This document shows positions 1-7,504 of a DNA stretch of 64,000 bases, in pieces. Position 1 is the stretch's first letter. Each line of letters starts with the position of its first letter. The stretch covers positions 1 to 64,000 of the forward strand of contig NZ_JAWHTE010000013.1 in the NCBI RefSeq assembly GCF_032586175.1. Direction: 5' to 3'. The notes under the pieces are model-generated. The model ran no database searches. It was not told the origin of the DNA and saw only the letters and a program-made list of their open reading frames with translations. The translations under genes were made by a program, and so were the position numbers. This DNA is from Ovoidimarina sediminis. GTDB taxonomy: Bacteria > Pseudomonadota > Alphaproteobacteria > Rhodobacterales > Rhodobacteraceae.

Positions 1-56
1 ACTCACCCGAAGAGTGTTGGAACTACTTCAGGGCTGCCGGATATGTCTCAGGTTAA
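1..56 (+). CDS. IS630-family transposase, C-terminal end (partial)
   Basis: From base 3 an open frame reads SPEECWNYFRAAGYVSG and stops at 54-56 (TAA). This resembles the usual C-terminus of IS630-family transposases, a (S/T)PEEC-NYF-AAGY type ending. The rest of the gene lies before the window. The product would be a DDE-type enzyme that moves an element into TA dinucleotides. Only 17 residues are visible, so the family call rests on this tail and on the truncated gene beside it. Confidence 0.6.
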   Translation, partial: SPEECWNYFRAAGYVSG

Positions 57-71
57 AGGCCGGATGCTTTA
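1..71. mobile_element. Right end of an IS630-type insertion sequence, boundary near 69-71
   Basis: The transposase tail ends at 56. A short stretch follows, and M24 peptidase coding sense (minus strand) resumes at about base 72. A TA dinucleotide at 70-71 sits exactly at that transition, and IS630-family elements duplicate TA on insertion. The terminal inverted repeat cannot be verified because the other end is outside the window. The boundary is inferred from where homology changes. Confidence 0.5.
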
Positions 72-501
72 GGTCGCGCTCGGCAGGCGCATCTGCGATA
101 TGGCGATAGCAAATGTTAGGATCGCAGGTCGTCGGGCGCTCAAAATCTTCTGCACGGCCCGCAGCCACCCAGGCCCGGCGGAATGCCTTCTCGGGCGATA
201 GATCCGAAAGGCCCCCATCCAAAACGGTTGTTTCAACCCAAAGCGGGCTTTCGCGCATATCGCAAATATGGCTCTCCCGCCGGAAGGTACTTGCGAATAG
301 ATCACTCACCACAGCTGTTTCAGACTGCCCAGAATCAGCGGGCACGAGCACGGCAACCGCCCCTGATCGACGCCACATGGTCGCAACGCCAGGCGATACA
401 CCAGTGGCGTAGGTGAAGCTTTCCGGGGATAGGAGAAGAAGAGCGTCGAGCCCTGCCTCGGCCATCAGCCTTTCTGCCCGAACGCGATCCAGATGTGCCA
501 T
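28..501 (-). pseudogene. M24 (creatinase/prolidase-like) N-terminal fragment, cut by an IS element
   Basis: The frame encodes 157 residues. Its first ~140 look like the creatinase N-terminal domain that precedes the M24 'pita-bread' metallopeptidase domain (start MAHLDRVRAERLMAEAGLDA). The metal-binding catalytic half is absent, and the last ~15 residues come from insertion-sequence DNA. The fragment lies 44 bp downstream of the gntR gene on the same strand, so it may once have been co-transcribed with it. A substrate cannot be inferred. It does not resemble DddP, the M24-fold DMSP lyase, despite the DMSP genes nearby. Confidence 0.6.
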
Positions 502-545
502 CTGGGCTCCCCTTCTTTCTTAGCCACGGGCAAGCATGGGAGAGC

Positions 546-1286
546 CTAGCCGCCCCTTGAGACGCTTCGTGAGGCAATGAATTTCCGACCGAGTTCAAGC
601 GTGTAGCGCTCGAGTGCACAAAGCGCATCGTTAGCTGCACCTGCGTCGCGGGCCTCAATCGCATCGGCCAGATTATGATGCAGGCCGACGATCTCTTCCC
701 GCGAACGCGAGGAAAAGGTGATCATGTTCATAAGGGGCTGCATCGCCTCGACCGCACCGGCAAGCTGATACGACAGGATCGGGTTCTGAGCCGCGTCGAC
801 AAGTGCACGGTGCAGCGCCACGTCCGAAGCGCAGAACGCCTCATCGCTCAATTCCGGATGCCCCTGCCGGTGGATCTCCGCGCGCATCGCTGCCAAGTCA
901 TCCGCACTTCTACGCGCCGCAGCGAGCGCTGTGCAGGATTTCTCCATCGCATAGCGCGCTTCGCAGGCCACTTCGAAATCCACCTCGTTGATCGAGAGCA
1001 GCAGTGTCGAGGTCGTGGCGTGCTGGGCCTGCGCCTCTTCATAGGAGAGCCGGTGAACGAATGCTCCGCCGAATGCACCCCGCTCCGTCCGGATCAGCGA
1101 CTGCGCGGCAAGACGTTTCAGCGCCTCGCGCACCGTGGGGCGGGACACATCGAAAGTGTCCGCGAGGTCTGCCTCGGACGGCAGGCGGTCATCCGCAGTC
1201 AGCTCCCCCGCCAGGATGGAATCGCGGATTGCCTTGGCAATCTGGGCAGGAAGATCAGTTCGTTGCTTCTGCTTGAGATTTTTCAT
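546..1286 (-). CDS. GntR-family transcriptional regulator (FadR/FCD type)
   Basis: This 246-residue protein has an N-terminal winged helix (about residues 8-77, with the typical LPSEADLADTFDVSRPTVREA stretch) and a C-terminal FCD effector domain with conserved FCD-type residues (DVALHRALV, HHNLADAIEARD). I chose ATG 1286 because the longer version starting at 1352 would read through an operator-like palindrome and into the divergent gene. It is divergent from the DUF2182-to-acuI run and is the obvious candidate regulator of that cluster and of itself. The ligand is unknown; FCD regulators usually bind small carboxylates. Confidence 0.85.
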   Translation of the reverse strand: MKNLKQKQRTDLPAQIAKAIRDSILAGELTADDRLPSEADLADTFDVSRPTVREALKRLAAQSLIRTERGAFGGAFVHRLSYEEAQAQHATTSTLLLSINEVDFEVACEARYAMEKSCTALAAARRSADDLAAMRAEIHRQGHPELSDEAFCASDVALHRALVDAAQNPILSYQLAGAVEAMQPLMNMITFSSRSREEIVGLHHNLADAIEARDAGAANDALCALERYTLELGRKFIASRSVSRGG

Positions 1287-1312
1287 TTGTCTTACATTTA
1301 ATTGTAAGGCAA
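1287..1312. promoter_or_regulatory. GntR-type operator palindrome between divergent genes
   Basis: TTGTCTTACA (1287-1296) and TGTAAGGCAA (1303-1312) form an inverted repeat with 9 of 10 matching positions and a 6-bp AT-only spacer. It abuts the gntR start codon and lies about 30 bp before the DUF2182 start. The size and symmetry fit a FadR-type GntR dimer site, so binding could control both directions. The assignment is inferred from position. Confidence 0.6.
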
Positions 1313-1341
1313 TTTGCGGCAACGTCAACGCGCGTTGCACG

Positions 1342-2106
1342 ATGGGGGGCATCTTGCTGGCAGACCGGATCAGATCGCTGGGAGCGGCGCACTGGCTTGG
1401 CTTCTTCGGCGCTGTGCTGATCGCCTGGGCACTGATGTTCTGGATGGCGGCACCAGCTGAATTGCGCGTGCTCGAAGGCCTCTATGGGGCGGCGTTCATC
1501 GAGACGCTTTGTGGCGGCGCATATGGTGCATCGTCCTTTCTTCCCTCCTTCGCGATGTGGACTCTGATGAGCGCGGCGATGATGGCACCGACCGCGCTTC
1601 CTGCGCTTGCGACCTACGATGACCTGTCACACGTGGCGTCCACCGGGTTCGGCCGGCTTCTAGGCGGGTACCTCGCAGTATGGATAGGATTCTCGGCCCT
1701 GGCCGCGCTGGCACAAGTCATTCTCTTCCGATTTGGTCTGATCGGCAGCCTGGGGCAAAGCCTGTCTCTTCCGCTTACCATGGCACTCCTGATCGGTGCG
1801 GGCGTCTATCAGTTCAGTGCACTGAAAGAGGCATGCCTCTCGCGTTGCCGCGCACCGCTCACCTTTTTCATGCAGCACTGGGACGAAGGTCCATTTCGAA
1901 ACGGCATCCGCCTCGGCACCGATTGCCTTGGATGCTGCTGGGCGCTGATGCTGCTGGGCTTTGTCGGCGGCACCATGAACCTGGTCTTTATGGGCCTCGC
2001 AATGGTGCTCATGATGCTAGAGAAATTGCCTGAAATAGGGCGACATCTGACGAAACCAACGGGGCTCGCGCTGATTGCCGCGGGACTTGCACTACCCCTC
2101 TTCTGA
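1342..2106 (+). CDS. DUF2182 integral membrane protein
   Basis: This 254-residue protein has about six hydrophobic segments, an MSAAMMAPTALPAL stretch and a late CLGCCWALMLLGFVGG segment, all characteristic of DUF2182 (predicted metal-binding membrane proteins, COG5486). The start at ATG 1342 removes an upstream extension that would overlap gntR. It is 18 bp upstream of a DUF1326 gene, a pairing often seen. The function is unknown; the conserved Met and Cys residues in membrane segments hint at metal or thiol chemistry. It appears to be the first gene of the operon leading to dmdA and acuI. Confidence 0.8.
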   Translation: MGGILLADRIRSLGAAHWLGFFGAVLIAWALMFWMAAPAELRVLEGLYGAAFIETLCGGAYGASSFLPSFAMWTLMSAAMMAPTALPALATYDDLSHVASTGFGRLLGGYLAVWIGFSALAALAQVILFRFGLIGSLGQSLSLPLTMALLIGAGVYQFSALKEACLSRCRAPLTFFMQHWDEGPFRNGIRLGTDCLGCCWALMLLGFVGGTMNLVFMGLAMVLMMLEKLPEIGRHLTKPTGLALIAAGLALPLF

Positions 2107-2124
2107 CGGAAAACGGAGACTGCG

Positions 2125-2754
2125 ATGGCACTCGACGCAACCACCATCCCCAACTGGTCGCTCAAGGGCGAACTAATCCTGAATTGTAACTGCACGGTCT
2201 TCTGCCCCTGCGTCGTCAGCCTCGGCAAGCACCCGCCCACCGAGGGATACTGCCAGGCTTGGGTTGGCATTCGAATCGACGAAGGCGCCTTCGGAGACGA
2301 GGATCTGGGCGGCCTGAACGTTGGCCTCATCATGGATATCCCGGGCAATATGGGACGCGGCAACTGGAAGGCGGCGGCCTATATCGACGAGCGTGCGAGC
2401 GATGCTGCATATGATGCGCTGGTCGCGATCTTCTCCGGGGCGGCACGCGGAACGACTGGGCTTTTCAAGATGCTGGTCAGCGAATTTCTTGGCGCGGAGC
2501 GCGCGCCTGTCACCTTCGAGACGGAAGGCGTCGCCCGTCGACTAATGGTCGGCAAGAAGATCCAGGGCGAGATCGTTCCGGTGAAAAACGCCCACGGAAA
2601 GGAAACCACGATCTCGAACACCGACTATTGGATGGGTTCCGACATTACCGTCGGTATGGCAACGAAGGCCCGCGTCCGTGCACACGGCCGGGTTTGGGAT
2701 TTCGAAGGCCGTTCGGCGGAGATCTGCCAAATCGACTGGCATGGGCCGAACTGA
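2125..2754 (+). CDS. DUF1326 domain protein
   Basis: The protein has 209 residues, is soluble by composition and has a Cys cluster near the N-terminus (NCNCTVFCPC, residues about 20-29) that marks DUF1326. It has no signal peptide. It is the usual partner of DUF2182, here 18 bp downstream of it and 14 bp upstream of the acyl-CoA ligase gene, so the pair looks co-transcribed with DMSP-degradation genes. The biochemical role is unknown. The C-x-C-x3-C-P-C spacing could bind a metal, which is an inference only. Confidence 0.8.
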   Translation: MALDATTIPNWSLKGELILNCNCTVFCPCVVSLGKHPPTEGYCQAWVGIRIDEGAFGDEDLGGLNVGLIMDIPGNMGRGNWKAAAYIDERASDAAYDALVAIFSGAARGTTGLFKMLVSEFLGAERAPVTFETEGVARRLMVGKKIQGEIVPVKNAHGKETTISNTDYWMGSDITVGMATKARVRAHGRVWDFEGRSAEICQIDWHGPN

Positions 2755-2768
2755 GGGCTGAAGGTGCG

Positions 2769-4385
2769 ATGAAGACGCATTTCGAAGCACTCCCCCCAAA
2801 TGGCGCGAACCACGTGCCCCTTTCGCCCGTTTCTTTCCTGAAGCGGGCGGCGCTCGTACATGCACCCCACACCGCAACGGTGCAGGGCGATATTCGGCGA
2901 AGCTGGGCGGAGGTGTTCTACCGAATCCGCTGCGTCGCTGCGGGGCTTGCCGCCAAGGGCATCGGACCCGGCGACACGGTGACTGTCATCGCGCCCAACG
3001 TGCCGGAGCTCTTTGAGTTGCACTTCGCGGTTCCGATGACCGGCGCTGTACTGTCCGCACTGAATATCCGGCTCGAGACGGAAACGGTCGCCTATGTTCT
3101 CGATCACTCCGACAGTCGGCTGATCCTTGCCGCTACATCGCTGATGGATCTGGCTTGCTCTGCGCGCGATGCGGCTGACAATTCCCCTGAGATCGTCGAG
3201 ATCCGTCAACCTGGAATGAGCGCCGCCGCTAGTGAAGGCGCCAGCTACGATGATCTTCTCTGCACGGGCCCGTTTGAGGGAGACGGCATGCCGGATGACG
3301 AATGGCAGGCCATCGCGCTCAACTACACCTCCGGCACATCGGGGCGACCGAAGGGCGTCGTCTATCACCATCGCGGCGCCTATCTGATGGCGCTTGGCAC
3401 GGTGTCGGGCTGGTCCGTGCCCCAGCGCCCCGTATATCTTTCGGTCGTCCCGATGTTTCACTGCAATGGCTGGTGCCACCCATGGATGATGCCGATCCTC
3501 GGGGGCACGATGGTCTTTCCCGCATCGACCGCACCGGAGGATGTCTTTTCCTCCATCGCGGCGGAAGGGGTGACGCATCTGGGGGCCGCCCCTGTTGTCC
3601 TGCAAATGCTTGCCGAAAGCGATGCGGCGCCGAAAGCCCCATTCTCTCCGCGCCTGCAGGTGATGACCGCCGGAGCCCCGCCCCCTCCGGCAATCCTGGA
3701 GCGCATGGCGGCGCTCGGGGCCGAGGTGATGCACGTCTACGGCCTCACGGAGACTTACGGCCACATTTCCCAAGCGCTTCCGCGGCCTGACTGGGCCGAA
3801 CTGAGCTCCGCGGAAGAAGCTGCGCGGCGCGCCCGTCAGGGGGTGGCGATGCCGATCGTCGAGGACGTCGCGGTGATTGACCGTGACACGGGCGCAGCAG
3901 TGTCGCACGACGGCGAAACGCAAGGTGAAATCGCGATCCGCGGCAACACCGTTATGAAGGGCTACTACAAGGATCCCGATGCCACGGCCGAAGCCATGTC
4001 GAACGGTTGGTTCTGGTCAGGCGACGGTGCGGTCATCTATCCCGATGGCGACGTCCAGCTTCGCGACCGGCTGAAGGATGTTATCATTTCGGGCGGTGAG
4101 AACGTGTCCTCTGTCGAGGTTGAGGCCGTGCTCTACCGCCACCCTGACGTTCAGACTGCCGCCGTCGTGGCGCGCCCCCATCCGAAATGGGGCGAAGTGC
4201 CTTGCGCCTTTGTCGAGCTGCGCTCTGGCAGCACAGCCGGAGAGGCGGATATCATCGCTTTCTGTCGTGAACATCTTGCCGGCTTCAAGGCACCGAAGTC
4301 AGTGATCTTCGAAGAGATCCCGAAAACTGCGACCGGTAAGATCCAGAAATTTGAACTGCGTAAGCGCATCCGGAACATGGAGTGA
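2769..4385 (+). CDS. dmdB: Acyl-CoA synthetase, probable 3-methylmercaptopropionyl-CoA ligase (DmdB)
   Basis: This 538-residue member of the ANL superfamily has the P-loop-like YTSGTSGRPKG, the FHCNGW segment, the adenylate-binding YGLTETYG, the SGDGAVIYPDGD core, the hinge region RDRLKD and the catalytic lysine in KTATGKIQK. Such enzymes join a carboxylic acid to CoA through an acyl-adenylate. Placement 3 bp before dmdA makes 3-methylmercaptopropionate, the DmdA product, the likely substrate, although family members can be broad. ATG 2769 is chosen because it follows the DUF1326 stop closely and the N-terminus fits the family. In other roseobacters dmdB need not be beside dmdA. Confidence 0.75.
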   Translation: MKTHFEALPPNGANHVPLSPVSFLKRAALVHAPHTATVQGDIRRSWAEVFYRIRCVAAGLAAKGIGPGDTVTVIAPNVPELFELHFAVPMTGAVLSALNIRLETETVAYVLDHSDSRLILAATSLMDLACSARDAADNSPEIVEIRQPGMSAAASEGASYDDLLCTGPFEGDGMPDDEWQAIALNYTSGTSGRPKGVVYHHRGAYLMALGTVSGWSVPQRPVYLSVVPMFHCNGWCHPWMMPILGGTMVFPASTAPEDVFSSIAAEGVTHLGAAPVVLQMLAESDAAPKAPFSPRLQVMTAGAPPPPAILERMAALGAEVMHVYGLTETYGHISQALPRPDWAELSSAEEAARRARQGVAMPIVEDVAVIDRDTGAAVSHDGETQGEIAIRGNTVMKGYYKDPDATAEAMSNGWFWSGDGAVIYPDGDVQLRDRLKDVIISGGENVSSVEVEAVLYRHPDVQTAAVVARPHPKWGEVPCAFVELRSGSTAGEADIIAFCREHLAGFKAPKSVIFEEIPKTATGKIQKFELRKRIRNME

Positions 4386-4388
4386 TTC

Positions 4389-5492
4389 ATGGCACTCATT
4401 TCGCCATCCCGAAGGCTCCGGCGTACGCCATTCTCAGAAGGCGTAGAAGCGGCGGGCGTCAAGGCTTATACCGTTTACAACCACATGCTTTTGCCAACCG
4501 TCTTCCGCACTCCGGAAGAGGATTACCGACACTTGAAGGAGGCCGTTCAAGTCTGGGACGTCGCCTGCGAGCGACAGGTCGAACTTCGGGGGCCAGATGC
4601 GGCGCGCCTTGTCCAGCTGATGACGCCGCGGGATTTGCGTTCCATGCTTCCGGGCCAGTGCCGATACATGCCCGTGGTCGACGAGACAGGCGGAATGCTC
4701 AATGATCCTGTCGTCCTGAAGCTCGCTGACGACCGCTGGTGGATCTCGATCGCCGACAGCGATCTACTTCTTTGGATCAAGGCGCTTGCGATCGGTTATC
4801 GATTGGACGTTCTGGTGGACGAGCCCGATGTCTCGCCCCTCGCTGTACAGGGCCCCAAGGCAGAAGATCTGATGGCTTCCGTTTTCGGGGATCAGGTGCG
4901 CGACATCCGCTTTTTTCGCTACTCCTGGCTTGATTTCATGGGGCGTAGTCTCGTCATCGCCCGCTCGGGATACTCGAAGCAGGGTGGGTTTGAGATCTAC
5001 GTCGAAGGCTCCGACATCGGCATGCCCCTCTGGAACGCGCTTATGGAGGCGGGTAAATCTCTGGACGTGCATGCCGGCTGCCCCAATCTTATTGAACGGA
5101 TCGAGAGCGGGCTCTTGAGCTATGGAAACGACATGACGAGCGAGAACACTCCCCATGAGTGCGGCCTCGGCAAGTTCTGCAATACCCAGACAGCAATCGG
5201 CTGCATCGGGCGCGACGCGCTTTTGCGCGTCGCCAAAGAGGGGCCTGTCAAGCAGATCCGCGCCATTTCAATCGACGGCGATCGTGTACCAAGCTGCGAC
5301 CGGCACTGGCCGCTTCGCGATGGCGAGAAGATCGTGGGGCGTGTTTCTTCAGCCGCTTGGTCGCCGGATTTCCAGACGAATGTCGCCATTGGCATGGTGC
5401 GCATGACACACTGGGATCAGGACACCAAGTTGACGGTCGACACCCCCGAAGGCCCGCGGCCAGCGACCGTACATGAAGAATTCTGGAATTAG
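4389..5492 (+). CDS. dmdA: Dimethylsulfoniopropionate demethylase DmdA
   Basis: The 367-residue protein resembles the GcvT-fold DMSP demethylase. Its N-terminus (PSRRLRRTPFSEGVEAAGVK) and the segments YNHMLLPTVF, VWDVACERQV, VSPLAVQGP and SGLLSYGNDMT are characteristic of DmdA rather than of glycine-cleavage T protein. It transfers a methyl group from DMSP to tetrahydrofolate, giving 3-methylmercaptopropionate, in the cytoplasm. It sits between a DmdB-like ligase (3 bp upstream) and acuI (12 bp downstream), an arrangement expected for roseobacter DMSP metabolism. A DmdA-like paralog with another methylated substrate remains possible but less likely. Confidence 0.88.
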   Translation: MALISPSRRLRRTPFSEGVEAAGVKAYTVYNHMLLPTVFRTPEEDYRHLKEAVQVWDVACERQVELRGPDAARLVQLMTPRDLRSMLPGQCRYMPVVDETGGMLNDPVVLKLADDRWWISIADSDLLLWIKALAIGYRLDVLVDEPDVSPLAVQGPKAEDLMASVFGDQVRDIRFFRYSWLDFMGRSLVIARSGYSKQGGFEIYVEGSDIGMPLWNALMEAGKSLDVHAGCPNLIERIESGLLSYGNDMTSENTPHECGLGKFCNTQTAIGCIGRDALLRVAKEGPVKQIRAISIDGDRVPSCDRHWPLRDGEKIVGRVSSAAWSPDFQTNVAIGMVRMTHWDQDTKLTVDTPEGPRPATVHEEFWN

Positions 5493-5504
5493 GAGACCGA
5501 GAAA

Positions 5505-6494
5505 ATGATCCGCGCACTATTGGTCGAACGAGATGACGAGGGAAAAACGGCGGCCGCCGTGAAAGAGATCGACGAAGCGCAGCTTCCCGAAGGAGACGTG
5601 ACCGTCGCGGTCGAATACTCCACGGTAAACTACAAGGACGGGCTTTGTATCGGGCCGGGTGGGGGGCTCGTGCGCACCTATCCGCATGTGCCGGGCATCG
5701 ACTTCGCAGGTACCGTCGAAAGCTCGGAGGATGAACGATACGCACCGGGCGACAAGGTTGTGCTCACCGGCTGGCGCGTGGGCGAAGTTCATTGGGGCGG
5801 GTATGCTCAGAAAGCACGGGTGAAAGCCGATTGGCTCGTGCCGTTGCCCGAAGGTCTGACAGCGCGCCAGGCTATGGCGGTTGGAACTGCCGGTTTTACG
5901 GCAATGCTTGCGGTAATGGCGCTCGAAGATCATGGGCTATCGCCTGAAAAAGGCGAGGTCCTGGTTACCGGCGCGGCAGGCGGTGTAGGATCGGTCGCGA
6001 CCGCAATTCTTGCAAACCTCGGATACGAGGTGGCGGGCGTCACAGGCCGCCCCGAGACCGCCGACTATTTGACCGGTCTTGGCGCAAGCCGGATCGTTCC
6101 GCGCGAGGATCTCGCCGAAACTGTGAAACGCCCGCTCGAAACAGAGACCTGGGCAGGCTGTATCGATGCGGTTGGCGGTGCGATGCTGGCCCGTGTGCTC
6201 GGTCAGATGAAGTACGGCGGATCCGTCGCCGCAGTCGGGCTTGCCGGCGGTGCCGCCCTGCCCGCCACAGTTATCCCGTTCCTTTTGCGCGGCGTGAACC
6301 TGCTGGGCATCGACAGCGTGATGCAGCCATTTGACAACCGGGTCCGGGCCTGGGCGCGCATCGCGCGCGACCTGCCGCTGGATAAGCTGGAGGCCATGAT
6401 CCATCCTGCCACCCTCGAAGATCTGCCCGGGCTCGGGCGCGATATCCTCAAAGGTCAGGTCAAGGGCCGGATTGTTGTTAACGTCAATGCCTGA
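5505..6494 (+). CDS. acuI: Acrylyl-CoA reductase AcuI
   Basis: The 329-residue protein is a zinc-free medium-chain dehydrogenase of the YhdH/AcuI group. It has the family's STVNYKDGL segment near residue 45, the nucleotide-binding VTGAAGGVGSVA (about residues 150-162) and a conserved C-terminal KGQVKGRIVV. AcuI reduces acrylyl-CoA to propionyl-CoA with NADPH and protects cells from acrylate-derived toxicity during DMSP breakdown. It lies 12 bp after dmdA and closes the cluster; a 92-bp gap follows without an obvious strong terminator. Confidence 0.88.
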   Translation: MIRALLVERDDEGKTAAAVKEIDEAQLPEGDVTVAVEYSTVNYKDGLCIGPGGGLVRTYPHVPGIDFAGTVESSEDERYAPGDKVVLTGWRVGEVHWGGYAQKARVKADWLVPLPEGLTARQAMAVGTAGFTAMLAVMALEDHGLSPEKGEVLVTGAAGGVGSVATAILANLGYEVAGVTGRPETADYLTGLGASRIVPREDLAETVKRPLETETWAGCIDAVGGAMLARVLGQMKYGGSVAAVGLAGGAALPATVIPFLLRGVNLLGIDSVMQPFDNRVRAWARIARDLPLDKLEAMIHPATLEDLPGLGRDILKGQVKGRIVVNVNA

Positions 6495-6586
6495 GCACTA
6501 ACCGGAAACAAGCGCCGGCCCCCACAACCGCAGGATCCGGCCCAAACGGTCACACAACGAGGAATTGGCTTGGTTAAGGTGGTTGA

Positions 6587-7387
6587 ATGCCGTCCCCCCT
6601 ATTACGTCGTATCTCTAGGGAACTTCGGAAACTGAAGCGCGACACACCCGGTCAGACAGCGCTGGCCGTGTTGCGTTATCCTGATACGCTGCGCAAACGG
6701 GCGGCCTATCGCAGGATGCTCGAACTCGATGATACCGAGGCGCGCTTTCGCGCGATCTACAAGGGTGGGCTGTGGCATAGCCGGGAGTCGGGTAGCGGTC
6801 AGGGCTCCGAGAAACGCTATACTGAGACCCTCAGAGGCTGGTTGCCGGCTGTTGTGAAGCGGCACAATATCAGAAGCATCCTCGATGGCGCCTGCGGTGA
6901 TTTCAACTGGATGCGGCTCGTGTTGCCCGAGCTAGACGTGGATTACTCTGGCTTCGACATTGACAGGCCTACAATCGAAAGAAACATCTCGCGCTATGGC
7001 AGTGATCGGATCCACTTCGCCGCCGCCAACATCTGTCGCGACCCGTTGCCCTCCTGTGACCTGCTCATAGTGCGCGACTGCCTGTTTCACCTTTCAACCG
7101 AGGACATCGGCCGCTTCCTCGAGAATGCCGCGCAAACGGAGTACCGGCTCCTCCTCACATCTACCCACACGGTGGACGAAGGGTTCAAGAACACCGACAT
7201 CCAGTCTGGCGATTTCCGAATTCTCGATCTCTTCAGCCCGCCTTTCAACTTCCCGAAAAGCGCTGTGATCGACCGTGTGAAAGACTTTCCGGAAGGCTAT
7301 CCGATCGAGCGTGACATGATCCTCTTGAAAAAGGCCGATGTGCCCGTAACTCTCGGAAGCGGTCCTTCGGGGCCGTCAGCTGCCTGA
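6587..7387 (+). CDS. Class I SAM-dependent methyltransferase of a glycan locus
   Basis: The protein has 266 residues and a basic N-terminal stretch. The Rossmann motif I region reads ILDGACGDFNWM (about residues 98-109), followed by an acidic motif II (YSGFDID) and a DLLIVRDCLFHLS segment. It is a cytoplasmic methyltransferase of unknown acceptor; neighbours suggest a sugar or lipid-carrier intermediate. It is separated by 117 bp from the pseudo-ABC gene downstream and reads the same way. The first gene of the large glycosylation region, it is unrelated to the DMSP operon upstream. Confidence 0.65.
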   Translation: MPSPLLRRISRELRKLKRDTPGQTALAVLRYPDTLRKRAAYRRMLELDDTEARFRAIYKGGLWHSRESGSGQGSEKRYTETLRGWLPAVVKRHNIRSILDGACGDFNWMRLVLPELDVDYSGFDIDRPTIERNISRYGSDRIHFAAANICRDPLPSCDLLIVRDCLFHLSTEDIGRFLENAAQTEYRLLLTSTHTVDEGFKNTDIQSGDFRILDLFSPPFNFPKSAVIDRVKDFPEGYPIERDMILLKKADVPVTLGSGPSGPSAA

Positions 7388-7504
7388 CGGGTAATTCAAC
7401 CTGGATTTTGACAGAAGCGCTGGCACCATTTCGCAGCACTGATCGCGCCCCATCAATAATTCGCGCGCATCTGTTGCGAGCAGCATTCCCTGTTTGACCT
7501 GACA

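Noticed and set aside
28..501. M24 fragment as the DMSP lyase DddP
   Set aside because: DddP is also an M24-fold protein and DMSP genes are close, but the N-terminal sequence resembles ordinary creatinase-N domains, not DddP.
2625..3923. 432-residue open frame on the minus strand
   Set aside because: It is antisense to the DmdB-like ligase, which has full family motifs; the frame has Arg/His-rich, motif-free composition typical of GC-rich shadows.
7408..7436. TTGACA as a promoter for the first pseudo-ABC gene
   Set aside because: The -35-like hexamer is perfect, but no -10-like sequence exists at 16-18 bp spacing.
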